Shown here piece by piece: positions 6,371-14,097 of a DNA stretch of 64,000 nt. Source of the stretch: an uncultured bacterium (GTDB lineage: Bacteria; Bacillota; Clostridia; Peptostreptococcales; Anaerovoracaceae). Below the pieces are notes generated by a model. It was not told the DNA's origin. It saw only the letters and a program-made list of their open reading frames with translations, and searched no databases. The stretch covers positions 4,475 to 68,474 of the forward strand of contig CAJMLL010000005.1 of assembly GCA_905214225.1 (NCBI GenBank), in the 5' to 3' direction. Numbering within the stretch: the stretch's first letter is position 1; each line of letters starts with the position of its first letter. The position numbers and the translations under genes were made by a program.

Positions 6371-8228
6371 ACTTCTCTTTTCTCTTCTGGGACATCGGCA
6401 GGGACTGCTCGTTCTCTTCGAGTTCAATCTTCTCGCCGGATGCTTCCTCGATCAGTTCAACATTGTTCTGCTTAACTGCCGGATTCCACTTTCTCTCAGG
6501 TGCCTTTACAGACTCGCCGGCCATCTCAGCCTTCAGCATGTACATAGCACGTGTTGCATCCTCTGGTGCCAGAGTGTTGCATCCCAGTACCTCGTTCTCG
6601 ATACCGGACTTGGACTTGTTGTTGTCAACCATAGCGTTCATGTACTTGTTTCCAACTACCAGAGCACCCTGGTTAGCGCAGAAGCTCATTCCTACTACCG
6701 GAATTCCTCTCATACCGATCTGCTCGATGTGGCTGGAGAAGTCGATGTGGTTGTTTCCGAATCCCTCTGTTGTTACGATCGCACCGTCAACGTCCAGAGC
6801 CTCAACCATCATTCCCAGACGACGGGATACATAGTACTTCTCAGCGTTGATCTGCGGGGATCCTACGAAAATAACTCCGCAGAGGTCGATTTCAGGATCG
6901 TTCAGAGCTTCCAGGACAACCGGCTCTCTCCAGTAATGTCTGGACATTTCCTTGGATGCAGGTCCGATGCATGTCAGAGCATGAATGCAGCCGTCCAGTA
7001 CTTCCAGAGGTGAGCACATTACAGGAACGTTTCCGAGTTCTACGTTCGGTCTAGCTCCCAGAACTCCGACTGGCTCTACCGGCAGGATGAAGTTATCATG
7101 CATAGCACCCTGTCCCATGATTTCCTTAACGATGACAACCTTCTTCTTTCCAGGATGACGGAACTGCTCGAACTTCTCTGTGTCAACAACCAGGGAATCA
7201 TCCAGATCCTTCATTGCCTCACGGATTTCCTGTGTAACAACGTCGAATGCTGTATGAGCTGCGATCGGTCCACGTCTCTCCATGTTGGTCTTAGCCTGGA
7301 TAGTAACCTGACCCTTGATGAAGATTTCACCCTTCTCCGGGCAGCCCGGACGTCCCCACTGAATGTTCTCGTCGAGGTATCCCTCGGAAGAACCGAACTC
7401 ACCGATCTGAACGCCATTGTCATCTGTTCCTGTCAGCATCATTACTGCACCGTCCAGAACTCTGGTTGTGCCTGTTCCGAGCAGGTCGTCGCCTTCCTTT
7501 GTAGCGATCGGCTGAACGTCCATGATTGTCTCGGAATATGTATGATACTTATCCGGTGTGATGATCTCGAGCTTGAAGTCGTGAACCAGCTCCTGGTCAG
7601 CAATTACATCCTTCTCAATACCTTCACGGATGTAAAGAGTTGTTCCTTCGATCTTTGTCTCCGGTCCTCTCTTAACCTCTGTGATCTTATAGTGCTTTCT
7701 TGTCAGGTCTCTTACAACCTTGCCCTCAGCCTCTTCTTCTGCCGGTGCTGCTGCGCCTGCAACCTGAGCTGCTACTGCAGCCGGTGCTGCCGGTGCTGCT
7801 GCGCTTCCGCCGAATACTCCTGTAGGAATCTCCAGATCGATGTCTTTTCCTTCACCGATGTGGATCTTCATCATGCCGCCTGCTACTGCAGCCGGTGCTG
7901 CTGCAGGAGCTGCTGCCGGTGCTGCTTCCTCAGCCGGAGCCTCTTCTTCTGCAGGAGCTGCTTCTTCAGCCGGAGCCTCAGTGTAACCCTTCAGATTGTC
8001 TGCCGTCAGAGCGGTCAGAGAATCGCAGGTCTTAGTCATTGTTGCGCCGATAACCTGTCCGATTGTCAGTGCGCCGTCGAGATTCAGAAGTCCGGACTCA
8101 ACGAGATCGTCGAAGATAGCCGGATCTTCCAGGTTGGATGCCTGAATTACTGTGCCTTCCTCTGCTCTGCAGCACAGTACTGCTGGATCCTTAGCATGTT
8201 CTTTAGCTGTTTCAGCTGAAATGGACAT
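6363..8228 (-). CDS. prdA: D-proline reductase proprotein PrdA
   Basis: This 621-residue proprotein is cleaved between Thr and Cys to make two subunits, the cysteine becoming the pyruvoyl cofactor that binds proline. By my count the site is Thr419-Cys420 in HALTCIGPASK, giving about 45 kDa and 22 kDa products, as known for the family. The order is: N-terminal domain with a Cys-Cys pair (19-20); Ala/Pro/Glu-rich linker (about 84-117); conserved GGMMKIHIGEGKDIDLE (117-133); second Ala-rich linker (142-168); catalytic part to the end. AGGAGG lies before the ATG. The N-terminal 141 residues are nearly duplicated in the gene immediately upstream. Confidence 0.96.
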   Translation of the reverse strand: MSISAETAKEHAKDPAVLCCRAEEGTVIQASNLEDPAIFDDLVESGLLNLDGALTIGQVIGATMTKTCDSLTALTADNLKGYTEAPAEEAAPAEEEAPAEEAAPAAAPAAAPAAVAGGMMKIHIGEGKDIDLEIPTGVFGGSAAAPAAPAAVAAQVAGAAAPAEEEAEGKVVRDLTRKHYKITEVKRGPETKIEGTTLYIREGIEKDVIADQELVHDFKLEIITPDKYHTYSETIMDVQPIATKEGDDLLGTGTTRVLDGAVMMLTGTDDNGVQIGEFGSSEGYLDENIQWGRPGCPEKGEIFIKGQVTIQAKTNMERRGPIAAHTAFDVVTQEIREAMKDLDDSLVVDTEKFEQFRHPGKKKVVIVKEIMGQGAMHDNFILPVEPVGVLGARPNVELGNVPVMCSPLEVLDGCIHALTCIGPASKEMSRHYWREPVVLEALNDPEIDLCGVIFVGSPQINAEKYYVSRRLGMMVEALDVDGAIVTTEGFGNNHIDFSSHIEQIGMRGIPVVGMSFCANQGALVVGNKYMNAMVDNNKSKSGIENEVLGCNTLAPEDATRAMYMLKAEMAGESVKAPERKWNPAVKQNNVELIEEASGEKIELEENEQSLPMSQKRKEKYD

Positions 8229-8260
8229 ATACGTTTCCTCCTTTAACTTTTCAGCACTAT

Positions 8261-8710
8261 TTAACGGTCAGCAGGTGCTTCTCCGCCGAATACCCATGTC
8301 GGGACTTCCAGGTCAATGTCCTTTCCTTCGCCGATATGGATCTTCATCATGCCGCCTGTTACGGCAGCAGATACCGTTGCACCAGACAGAGCTGCCGGAG
8401 CCGGCGTCTCTGTGGTTTCGCTTGTTTCATCCTCTGCTGCATCTTCATCAGCTCCTGCTTCGGAATAATCCTTCAGGTTGTCTGGTGTCAGAGCAGTCAG
8501 TGAATCCTCTGTTTTTGTCAGGGTTGCACCGAGAACCTGTCCGATTGTCAGTGCTCCGTCAATATTCAGCAGTCCGGAATCAACCAGATCTGGGAAGATC
8601 GTAGGGTCTTCCAGATTATGTGATGTAATGACGGTTCCCTCTTCTGCCCTGCAGCACAGTACTGCAGGATCGCCGGAATGTTCTTTCGCGTATTCTTCTG
8701 AAATAGACAT
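8261..8710 (-). CDS. Free-standing copy of the PrdA N-terminal domain
   Basis: This 149-residue protein is about 80% identical by eye to PrdA residues 1-85. It then has an acidic Thr/Glu/Ala linker and the same KIHIGEGKDIDLE-PT-VFGG block, and it stops where PrdA begins its second linker. The CC pair in PAVLCCRAEEGTVI and the following EEGTV block are retained. I start it at 8710 (MSISEEYAKEH), matching the PrdA start and placed 7 nt after GAGGAGG. The frame to 8734 would begin before that ribosome site. It is the first gene after the operon promoter. A role in electron transfer or assembly is conceivable. No function is known to me, and it does not look like a decayed fragment. Confidence 0.85.
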   Translation of the reverse strand: MSISEEYAKEHSGDPAVLCCRAEEGTVITSHNLEDPTIFPDLVDSGLLNIDGALTIGQVLGATLTKTEDSLTALTPDNLKDYSEAGADEDAAEDETSETTETPAPAALSGATVSAAVTGGMMKIHIGEGKDIDLEVPTWVFGGEAPADR

Positions 8711-8901
8711 TGGTTTCTCCTCCTCTTTTTGCAATCATTGTGTCTGCAAGTTACAGATATATAGGCAAACGGTCGATATGCCTCAAAAGCTCGACGGATT
8801 CGGGGGTTCCGCTTCCCTCTTGAAAAGTTATCTTTTGTCGATTAACCTGAGCGCCGGGGCGGCAGAAAGCTTCCCCCGCGCTCCCACGATCTTCCGTTTT
8901 C
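8711..8901 (-). ncRNA. Structured 5' leader of the prd operon, candidate cis-regulatory RNA
   Basis: Between the promoter and the first start codon lie about 190 nt. Read on the minus strand, a strong hairpin GAGCGC(C)GGGG/CCCC(C)GCGCTC lies at about 8849-8883. A second domain is closed by TCGAC/GTCGA and contains AAAAG-ATAA-CTTTT. The ends can pair through AAACGG/CCGTTT. GGGGG and CCCCC runs could also pair across the domains, suggesting alternative folds. I recognise no described riboswitch class. Confidence 0.45.
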
Positions 8902-8907
8902 TATCAA

Positions 8908-8936
8908 ATATTAATTGCCCTTAATTAAATTGGCAA
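8908..8936 (-). promoter_or_regulatory. Promoter of the prd operon
   Basis: On the minus strand TTGCCA (8936-8931), a 17-nt spacer and TAATAT (8913-8908) form a sigma-A-type promoter. No -24/-12 sigma-54 signature was seen here, although prd genes in some clostridia use a sigma-54 activator. Confidence 0.6.
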
Positions 8937-8975
8937 ATCGGTTTTTTCTATTCGAAATTTCTATCTGAAATTCTC

Positions 8976-10298
8976 CTAGAAATCAATATCCTGGCTGACT
9001 TCTCTGGATACAGTCATGTGTCTGTACAGCGGATGGCCAATCGTTCTCATCATATGGTCGGTCAGGTGGAATACCTTCAGTCCCATCTTAGGAGCGGATG
9101 CCATTACAGTGTTGGAACAGTCAGAGCAGTTTCCGATCAGGATATATTCGCATTTATCCTTCTTAAACTGCATGTTGTTCTTAACCTGTCCAGGACAGAT
9201 TCCCGGACGCTCACACTTCAGAGATCCGTTCTTCTGTTCCTGAGCCTGCTTGCACTTGCATACAGAGATTACTTCGCCGTTCATCTTCTTTACAACGTCT
9301 CTGAGTCTGTCCTCTGTTCCGCTGCATGCGCAGACCAGAATACCACACTTGGCGCCGTGAAGATCCGGGAACGGAATGCTGACCAGAATCGCTCCGGAGG
9401 ACTTGGTAACTGGGGAATCCAGTGTTGTCGGTCTTCCTGTGAACGGTCCTCCGAGAAGGATTTCACCGTACTCGCCGTCAATTCCGCCGGCTTTCTCGAT
9501 CATATCATTAACAGAAGTTCCAACCGGTACGTCGAAGAAGACGTGCGGCTCGCTTCCGCCGTTCAGCTTTCCGCGGACGGTCATGTCCTTGGAATAGGAT
9601 GGCTTTCTTTCTTCAATGGCTTCACATACTCTTGCGCATGTCTCGCAGTTGATGACAATTGCGTTGGCAGCGGATGGCAGCTGTGAAGGCTCGAGCTCGA
9701 TGCCCAGGCACTCTCTTACGACTGCACGCTCCTCTCCTTCCGGATAAATGTCTGCCAGAAGATGCATGGATACGTCCGGTCTGTCCTTGATTGCTGCATC
9801 GATTGTCTTGATTGCTTTATGATGCTTTCTCTTGATTGCGATGATTACCTTGGAAGCATTGGAGATTTCCTTTGCATATTCTGCTCCGCGGATAACCTTC
9901 TCCGGATCCTGTTCCAGACGTGCGATGTTGTGTGCCAGTCCCGGCTCACACTCGGATGCGTTTACGAGGATATATCCATCCTTCAGATCGCAGTCCAGCT
10001 TAACGCCTGTCGGGAATCCTGCACCGCCCTGTCCGACGACTCCGGCTTCCTTGACCATATCCAGCTTGCTGCCTTCCTTGATCTTCTCATACTCATCCGG
10101 CTGCTCATCGTCAGCTTTAATAATGATGCGGTCGTCCAGAACATCCTCAACTGTTCCGTAAACACTGGAGAAAATGTTAGCTCCCAGTCCTGTCGGCTCT
10201 GCAATCAGCGTACCTTTCTTAACCCTGTCGCCCTTCTTGACGATCGGTGCACACGGTTTGCCGACATGCTGCCGGAGCAAAATCTGTAAATTGTCCAT
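8976..10298 (-). CDS. prdC: Proline reductase-associated electron transfer protein PrdC (RnfC-like)
   Basis: This 440-residue protein is homologous to the soluble part of RnfC, which carries electrons from NADH to proline reductase. The glycine-rich GVVGQGGAGFPTG (about 86-98) and the ASECEPGL motif are the RnfC/NuoF-like nucleotide-binding signatures. The C-terminal half is cysteine-rich (GILVCACSG, SVCKCKQAQ, ERPGICPGQ, GNCSDCSN), fitting metal or redox centres. Some PrdC homologues are reported to use selenocysteine. Here the frame has no internal UGA and the candidate positions are Cys. It lies upstream of the prdA operon on the same strand with its own ribosome site (GAGGAG). The 75-nt gap plus the prdA promoter suggests partly separate control. 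Confidence 0.9.
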   Translation of the reverse strand: MDNLQILLRQHVGKPCAPIVKKGDRVKKGTLIAEPTGLGANIFSSVYGTVEDVLDDRIIIKADDEQPDEYEKIKEGSKLDMVKEAGVVGQGGAGFPTGVKLDCDLKDGYILVNASECEPGLAHNIARLEQDPEKVIRGAEYAKEISNASKVIIAIKRKHHKAIKTIDAAIKDRPDVSMHLLADIYPEGEERAVVRECLGIELEPSQLPSAANAIVINCETCARVCEAIEERKPSYSKDMTVRGKLNGGSEPHVFFDVPVGTSVNDMIEKAGGIDGEYGEILLGGPFTGRPTTLDSPVTKSSGAILVSIPFPDLHGAKCGILVCACSGTEDRLRDVVKKMNGEVISVCKCKQAQEQKNGSLKCERPGICPGQVKNNMQFKKDKCEYILIGNCSDCSNTVMASAPKMGLKVFHLTDHMMRTIGHPLYRHMTVSREVSQDIDF

Positions 10299-10577
10299 AC
10301 TGTTACACTCCTCTTAGCCTAACACTTCTATTTTATTCAATACCAGGTATCTGGATTTTCACTAAGTTATTGTTAATTACTCGACAGGTTAACGTGATAA
10401 TTTTCTAAATATTAGCGCCGGTAACAGAATGCCCGGAAAAACACAGTCCGATCACTGGTTTCTGTCCATCCTTCCTGCCGGATTTTCCTCCGGAAGTCTG
10501 GATGTATAAGAATACATAATTGTGATTCGATTAACTATGTCGCTTACGAATACCTCATCGCAACCTCATGTACATTT

Positions 10578-10606
10578 ACAATATCACATCTTCAACAGGA
10601 TTGCAA
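10578..10606 (-). promoter_or_regulatory. Possible prdC promoter
   Basis: On the minus strand TTGCAA (10606-10601), 17 nt and TATTGT (10583-10578). It would give a leader of about 270 nt, which contains the palindromic CCGG pair near 10478-10493. Confidence 0.35.
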
Positions 10607-10695
10607 TGAAATTATTAAAAAAATAACAGAGTTTTATCAGTCCTTTTATCATTGGCATTTCAATGCTTTTCCGATTTTCATCAATAATACGACTG

Positions 10696-10727
10696 AACCG
10701 CGTTCTATTCAGCGGTTTATTGTTTTT
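10696..10727 (+). terminator. Hairpin with T-rich tail, no gene upstream
   Basis: AACCGC, a 10-nt loop and GCGGTT are followed by TATTGTTTTT. It is terminator-like on the plus strand, but I see no plus-strand gene before it. It could end a small RNA or be a chance structure. Confidence 0.35.
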
Positions 10728-11167
10728 CCCCCACTATGGACGATTGATGACATTTTAAAACTTCTATCGATCTATAATTTATTTAAATCGGAGCTCTTCC
10801 CATTCTGCTGTCAAAAATAATTGGAAACCACCACATGATTTGTCCGTTTTTCCTGTGATTTTTTTATCGATCGAACACAACGTTTTCCCCAGCTCAATCG
10901 TTTCCCGCACCCCTCGTCAAAAGAGAGGTAATTTTTATCCTATTTTTCTGCTTTTCTTCTCCTTAAATCCCGATCACAGTACCAGAATTTCAAAGCTCCG
11001 GACAATCGGTACACTGTATACACGATACCCCCTCTTATTTTTTGACTCGTCTGTCTTTCAATCAATTGTTGCAAATAAAATCAGATAGATATATCTAATC
11101 AATATAATTTTACTCATTTCTATCGATTTTCTTTTGGATTATAGTTCTAATCTTTTACATTTTACGA

Positions 11168-11235
11168 TATAATATTATCTAATACATCTTGATTTACGTA
11201 TACAATTCCAAGGTATTGAGGTCCCGGATCCGGGA
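11168..11235 (+). promoter_or_regulatory. -10-like box and 14-bp palindrome upstream of TetR gene
   Basis: TATAAT at 11168-11173 has only a weak -35 (TTCTAA) 17 nt upstream. At 11222-11235 the sequence TCCCGGATCCGGGA is perfectly palindromic. It would lie in the 5' leader of the TetR gene at 11387, as either an operator or a short stem. Confidence 0.4.
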
Positions 11236-11386
11236 TCGGACAGCATCCTGATTTTTTCACGGGATACTCCATAATTACAAAACACATAAAGACAGCAGAA
11301 TACCCGGGTGATTCCGGAGAGGTCCATCCTTATGTATTCATCTGCATAACGATCATGAAAAATAAAAGAAAGAGGTAAGTAAAAAC

Positions 11387-12055
11387 ATGGGACGTAAAAA
11401 GAGAACAACAAAGCAGAAGATTGTGGACGCGGCATGGAAGCTCTTCTATACGAAAGGCTACGATGAAACCACAATCGAAGACATTATTAAAGAGTCCAAG
11501 ACGTCCAAAGGCTCTTTCTACCACTATTTCAAGGGAAAAGACGCTCTTCTCGGCACACTGTCCGATCTGTTCGATCAGAAATATATCGAGCTGTCAGAAG
11601 AACTGGATGAACACAAGCCGGAAATGTCCGCCTCAGACAAACTGCTTTATCTGAATCATGAACTGTTTCAGATGATCGCAGATAACGTTGATATTCACCT
11701 GCTGGCTTACATGTACGGCACGCAGCTGACCACTGACGGCGAACGCCACCTGCTTAACAGCAGCCGTTTCTATTTCAAGTATATTACGGAAATTATAAAA
11801 GAAGGACTGGATTCCGGAGAATTTGACCAGCGCTTCACGCTGAACCAGCTGGTAAAGATCTACGCCATGTTTGAACGTTCCATGCTGTATGACTGGGCCC
11901 TGTGTAAGGGAAAGTACAGCCTGACAACGATATCGACCTATCTGCTGAAATCCATTCTGGACCGGTTTCGCCACGGCTATGACGGCGCCGAACTGGATGA
12001 CAATGTCAAACAGACCTTTATCGATGCGTACATAAGTTCACGTTCGGATCTTTAA
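11387..12055 (+). CDS. TetR/AcrR-family transcriptional regulator
   Basis: This 222-residue protein has a TetR DNA-binding domain (residues 8-57, KIVDAAWKLFYTKGYDETT then SKTSKGSFYHYFKGKDAL), followed by a helical effector domain. An AGAGGT ribosome site lies 10-12 nt before the ATG. It is convergent with the radical SAM gene at 12302, sharing a bidirectional terminator. An imperfect inverted repeat overlaps the -35 of that radical SAM gene and could be a target, although this is only positional evidence. No divergent partner is present; the prdC leader lies 1.1 kb upstream. Confidence 0.9.
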   Translation: MGRKKRTTKQKIVDAAWKLFYTKGYDETTIEDIIKESKTSKGSFYHYFKGKDALLGTLSDLFDQKYIELSEELDEHKPEMSASDKLLYLNHELFQMIADNVDIHLLAYMYGTQLTTDGERHLLNSSRFYFKYITEIIKEGLDSGEFDQRFTLNQLVKIYAMFERSMLYDWALCKGKYSLTTISTYLLKSILDRFRHGYDGAELDDNVKQTFIDAYISSRSDL

Positions 12056-12191
12056 CCGCTTCAGAAGTATATACTCCCCCGGGGAAGTTCACTGGTTGAT
12101 GCGGGCGGGCATATTTTCATCCGCCTCCCTTCTGCAGCTGCCGGTCACGCAAACCGCATAAACCCCAGCAGCACCAAATTGAAAGAATGAT

Positions 12192-12228
12192 AAAACCGCT
12201 GCCACCATCAAGGTGGCAGCGGTTTTTT
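12192..12228. terminator. Strong bidirectional intrinsic terminator
   Basis: ACCGCTGCCACC/GGTGGCAGCGGT is a perfect 12-bp stem with a 5-nt loop, T-run on the plus side and A-run on the other. It serves the TetR gene (+) and the radical SAM gene (-). Confidence 0.93.
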
Positions 12229-12301
12229 ATAAACTGATTTTCCAACATCGTAAAAGCTGAATCCAGGGTCATCCACAAGAGAAGCTGCAGATTTCTCCGT
12301 T

Positions 12302-13675
12302 CTAAGCATTCTGCTGCGGGTGTTCCTCATTCCAGAGCCTGTCCGCAGTCGGCTGCCATGCTTTTGCGTAGGCATCACACTTTCCGCACAGATGCTCTGC
12401 GCTCTCCGGGCTCAGCATATCCGTGCTCTTCGCGCCGGTCTTCTTCACCAGCTCGCGCAGATATTCCGGATTTTCCAGCATCGGGCACGGACGCAGGAGA
12501 TTGCCGTTAAATGGCTGGTCATCCTGGTAAGCCTTGAACAGCGGCTGCTGCAGACATTCCAGCAAGGACTTATCGTGAATGTTGGCGCTGGAATAATGAA
12601 TGAATACGCAAGGTTCTACATCGCCGTTCGGGTTGATGTGGCAGTACTCACGTCCGCCTGCGATGCATCCGCCGACCTTGTCGCCGTCGTTCTGGAAGTC
12701 CATCAGCCAGATCGGCTTTCCGCCCTCAAACCCTCTGACCTCGCGGATACGGTGGTACATATATTCTCTCTGCTCCGGCGTCGGCATCAGATCTACATCC
12801 GCATCATTGCCTACCGGCATATAATGGAAGTACCAGGAGAACTGTACACCCTTGCTGATCAGGAAATCGAAGAATTCATCGCTCGTTACGGATTGAATGT
12901 TCTTACTGGTGTAGCAGATGGAAGTGCCGTAAACCAGGCCATTCTTATTCATCAGATCCATGGCGTCCATAACTTTCTGGAATGTGCCCTTTCCGCGGCG
13001 TGCATCCGTTGTTTCCTCGAATCCTTCAATACTCATGACCAGAACGATGTTCTTGCATTTTCTGACATCATCACAGAATTTCTGGTCGACCAGCGTTCCA
13101 TTGGTGAAAATCATGAATCCGCAGTCGGAATGTTTCCCGGCAAGACGGATGATGTCATCTTTTCTGACCATCGGCTCTCCGCCGGTCATAACGTATTCAT
13201 GGATGCCCAGCTCCGTTCCCTGTGTGACGATGCTGTCCATATCCTCATAGCTCAGGTTCAGCGTGTGTTTATATTCCGCAGCCCAGCAGCCCGTACAGTG
13301 CAGGTTGCAGGCACTGGTCGGGTCGAACAGAATCACCCACGGAAGATGTGTGCCTAACTTCTCGCTCATTTTCTTTGTCTGCCGGTATCCAGACAGCGCA
13401 CCTTCATATCCAAAGGACATAAAAATTCCCTTCAAAAATTCCGTATCTCTGCTGTCAAGCAGATTACAGAAGAACTGTGTCCATTTCCCATCCTTTCCGA
13501 AGGTCTCACGCAGCTTGTCGAACGCCTCCGGCGGCCAGGTATTTCCCAGGATTTTCTGAAACATATTAACAACACTGACAAATCCCTCTTCACGAGCATT
13601 CTTTGATTTCTTCAGAACACTGTTTAATGCTATTTCAAACGCTTTTCTTTCTGCAGCATGTGCAATCGAACTCAT
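12302..13675 (-). CDS. Radical SAM protein with C-terminal cysteine-rich (SPASM-like) region
   Basis: In this 457-residue protein a helical N-terminal domain of about 110 residues precedes the radical SAM core. The CNLHCTGC motif (CxxxCxxC, near residues 122-129) holds the [4Fe-4S] cluster, and MTGGEP follows as the SAM-binding strand. The C-terminal part has GGCIAGGREYCHINPNGDVEPC, then RPCP and LCGKC, as in SPASM or twitch auxiliary-cluster domains. The substrate is unknown. AAGGGG precedes the ATG, and a good promoter lies 60-88 nt upstream. The gene is monocistronic, next to a TetR gene and a B12-binding radical SAM gene. A peptide- or lipid-modifying role is possible; neither is shown by sequence. 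Confidence 0.85.
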   Translation of the reverse strand: MSSIAHAAERKAFEIALNSVLKKSKNAREEGFVSVVNMFQKILGNTWPPEAFDKLRETFGKDGKWTQFFCNLLDSRDTEFLKGIFMSFGYEGALSGYRQTKKMSEKLGTHLPWVILFDPTSACNLHCTGCWAAEYKHTLNLSYEDMDSIVTQGTELGIHEYVMTGGEPMVRKDDIIRLAGKHSDCGFMIFTNGTLVDQKFCDDVRKCKNIVLVMSIEGFEETTDARRGKGTFQKVMDAMDLMNKNGLVYGTSICYTSKNIQSVTSDEFFDFLISKGVQFSWYFHYMPVGNDADVDLMPTPEQREYMYHRIREVRGFEGGKPIWLMDFQNDGDKVGGCIAGGREYCHINPNGDVEPCVFIHYSSANIHDKSLLECLQQPLFKAYQDDQPFNGNLLRPCPMLENPEYLRELVKKTGAKSTDMLSPESAEHLCGKCDAYAKAWQPTADRLWNEEHPQQNA

Positions 13676-13734
13676 ATGATCTTCCCCTTTCTCTCGACAA
13701 AAAACAGCCTTTCAAGAGGCTTCCCCTTATTGAT

Positions 13735-13763
13735 ATTATACTCTCTGTTACTTAGTCAGTAAA
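13735..13763 (-). promoter_or_regulatory. Promoter of the radical SAM gene, with overlapping inverted repeat
   Basis: On the minus strand TTTACT (13763-13758), 17 nt and TATAAT (13740-13735). TTACTGACTAAGTAA spans the -35 and start of the spacer and has 5-bp inverted arms, a plausible repressor site. Confidence 0.6.
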
Positions 13764-13903
13764 ACCTACAAAACCGCGTTTTTGTATTAATTCCAAACAC
13801 TTTTAGTTATTTATCATAAAATTATTTCTTTCACCTGATTTACATATTCCGTACGCCTGACCACGCCGGATTCCTGAATCTGCGCCTTTCCACGCGCTGT
13901 TTT

Positions 13904-13942
13904 CAAAAAGGAAAAGGCCGTAAAGCCTGATTTCACTTTACG
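13904..13942 (-). terminator. Terminator of the B12 radical SAM / small peptide operon
   Basis: On the minus strand CGTAAAG, a 10-nt loop and CTTTACG are followed by GCCTTTTCCTTTTT. It lies 12 nt past the 47-residue peptide stop. Confidence 0.75.
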
Positions 13943-13953
13943 ACCTGGCTCCG

Positions 13954-14097
13954 CTATGCATCTGCATCCGGGTAATAGGATTTTTTCTCCTGATGGTGTT
14001 CCAGCATATTCATCACACCGATCAGGCAGGTGCATATGCCGACAATTTCTACGATGACCTTCACGCAGGCACCCAGAATCCGAAATACTCTCTTCAT
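13954..14097 (-). CDS. 47-residue single-span membrane peptide coupled to the B12 radical SAM gene
   Basis: A small frame starts with ATG at 14097-14095 and overlaps the TGA of the radical SAM gene by 4 nt (ATGA), the classical coupling overlap. It ends at 13954, just before a terminator. The peptide starts MKRVFRILGACVKVIVEIVG and has one probable transmembrane helix (about 4-30) containing Cys11, Cys22 and Cys24. A polar tail rich in His, Lys and Tyr ends PDADA. I recognise no family. Its position could make it a membrane partner or, less likely, a substrate of the radical SAM enzyme. The overlap, terminator and composition support a real gene, but conservation was not tested. Confidence 0.6.
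   Translation of the reverse strand: MKRVFRILGACVKVIVEIVGICTCLIGVMNMLEHHQEKKSYYPDADA

Larger units (their letters stand above)
10299..11386. other. 1.1-kb AT-rich intergenic region without a recognisable gene
   Basis: The longest open frame (10840-11088, +) has no ribosome site and no protein-like character. Visible elements are a possible prdC promoter (10578-10606, -), a hairpin with a T-rich tail (10696-10727, +), a -10-like TATAAT (11168-11173, +) and a perfect palindrome (11222-11235). Homopolymer and AT-rich tracts dominate 10610-11170. No tRNA or known RNA was recognised. Confidence 0.6.

Noticed and set aside
6371..6427. N-terminal extension of the small gene between prdA and prdB
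   Set aside because: It lies within prdA in another phase and is basic and unlike the rest of the protein; the ATG at 6370 overlaps the prdA stop as in coupled genes.
8711..8901. tRNA-Sec gene in the prd leader (sequence begins GGAAGATCGT on the minus strand)
   Set aside because: No matching 3' acceptor arm, no UCA anticodon loop with a proper stem and no T arm; a leader structure is more likely.
8976..10298. Selenocysteine in PrdC
   Set aside because: No in-frame UGA; the candidate redox position reads Cys (LVCACSG).
10840..11088. 82-codon open frame in the large gap
   Set aside because: No ribosome site, composition typical of random AT-rich DNA.
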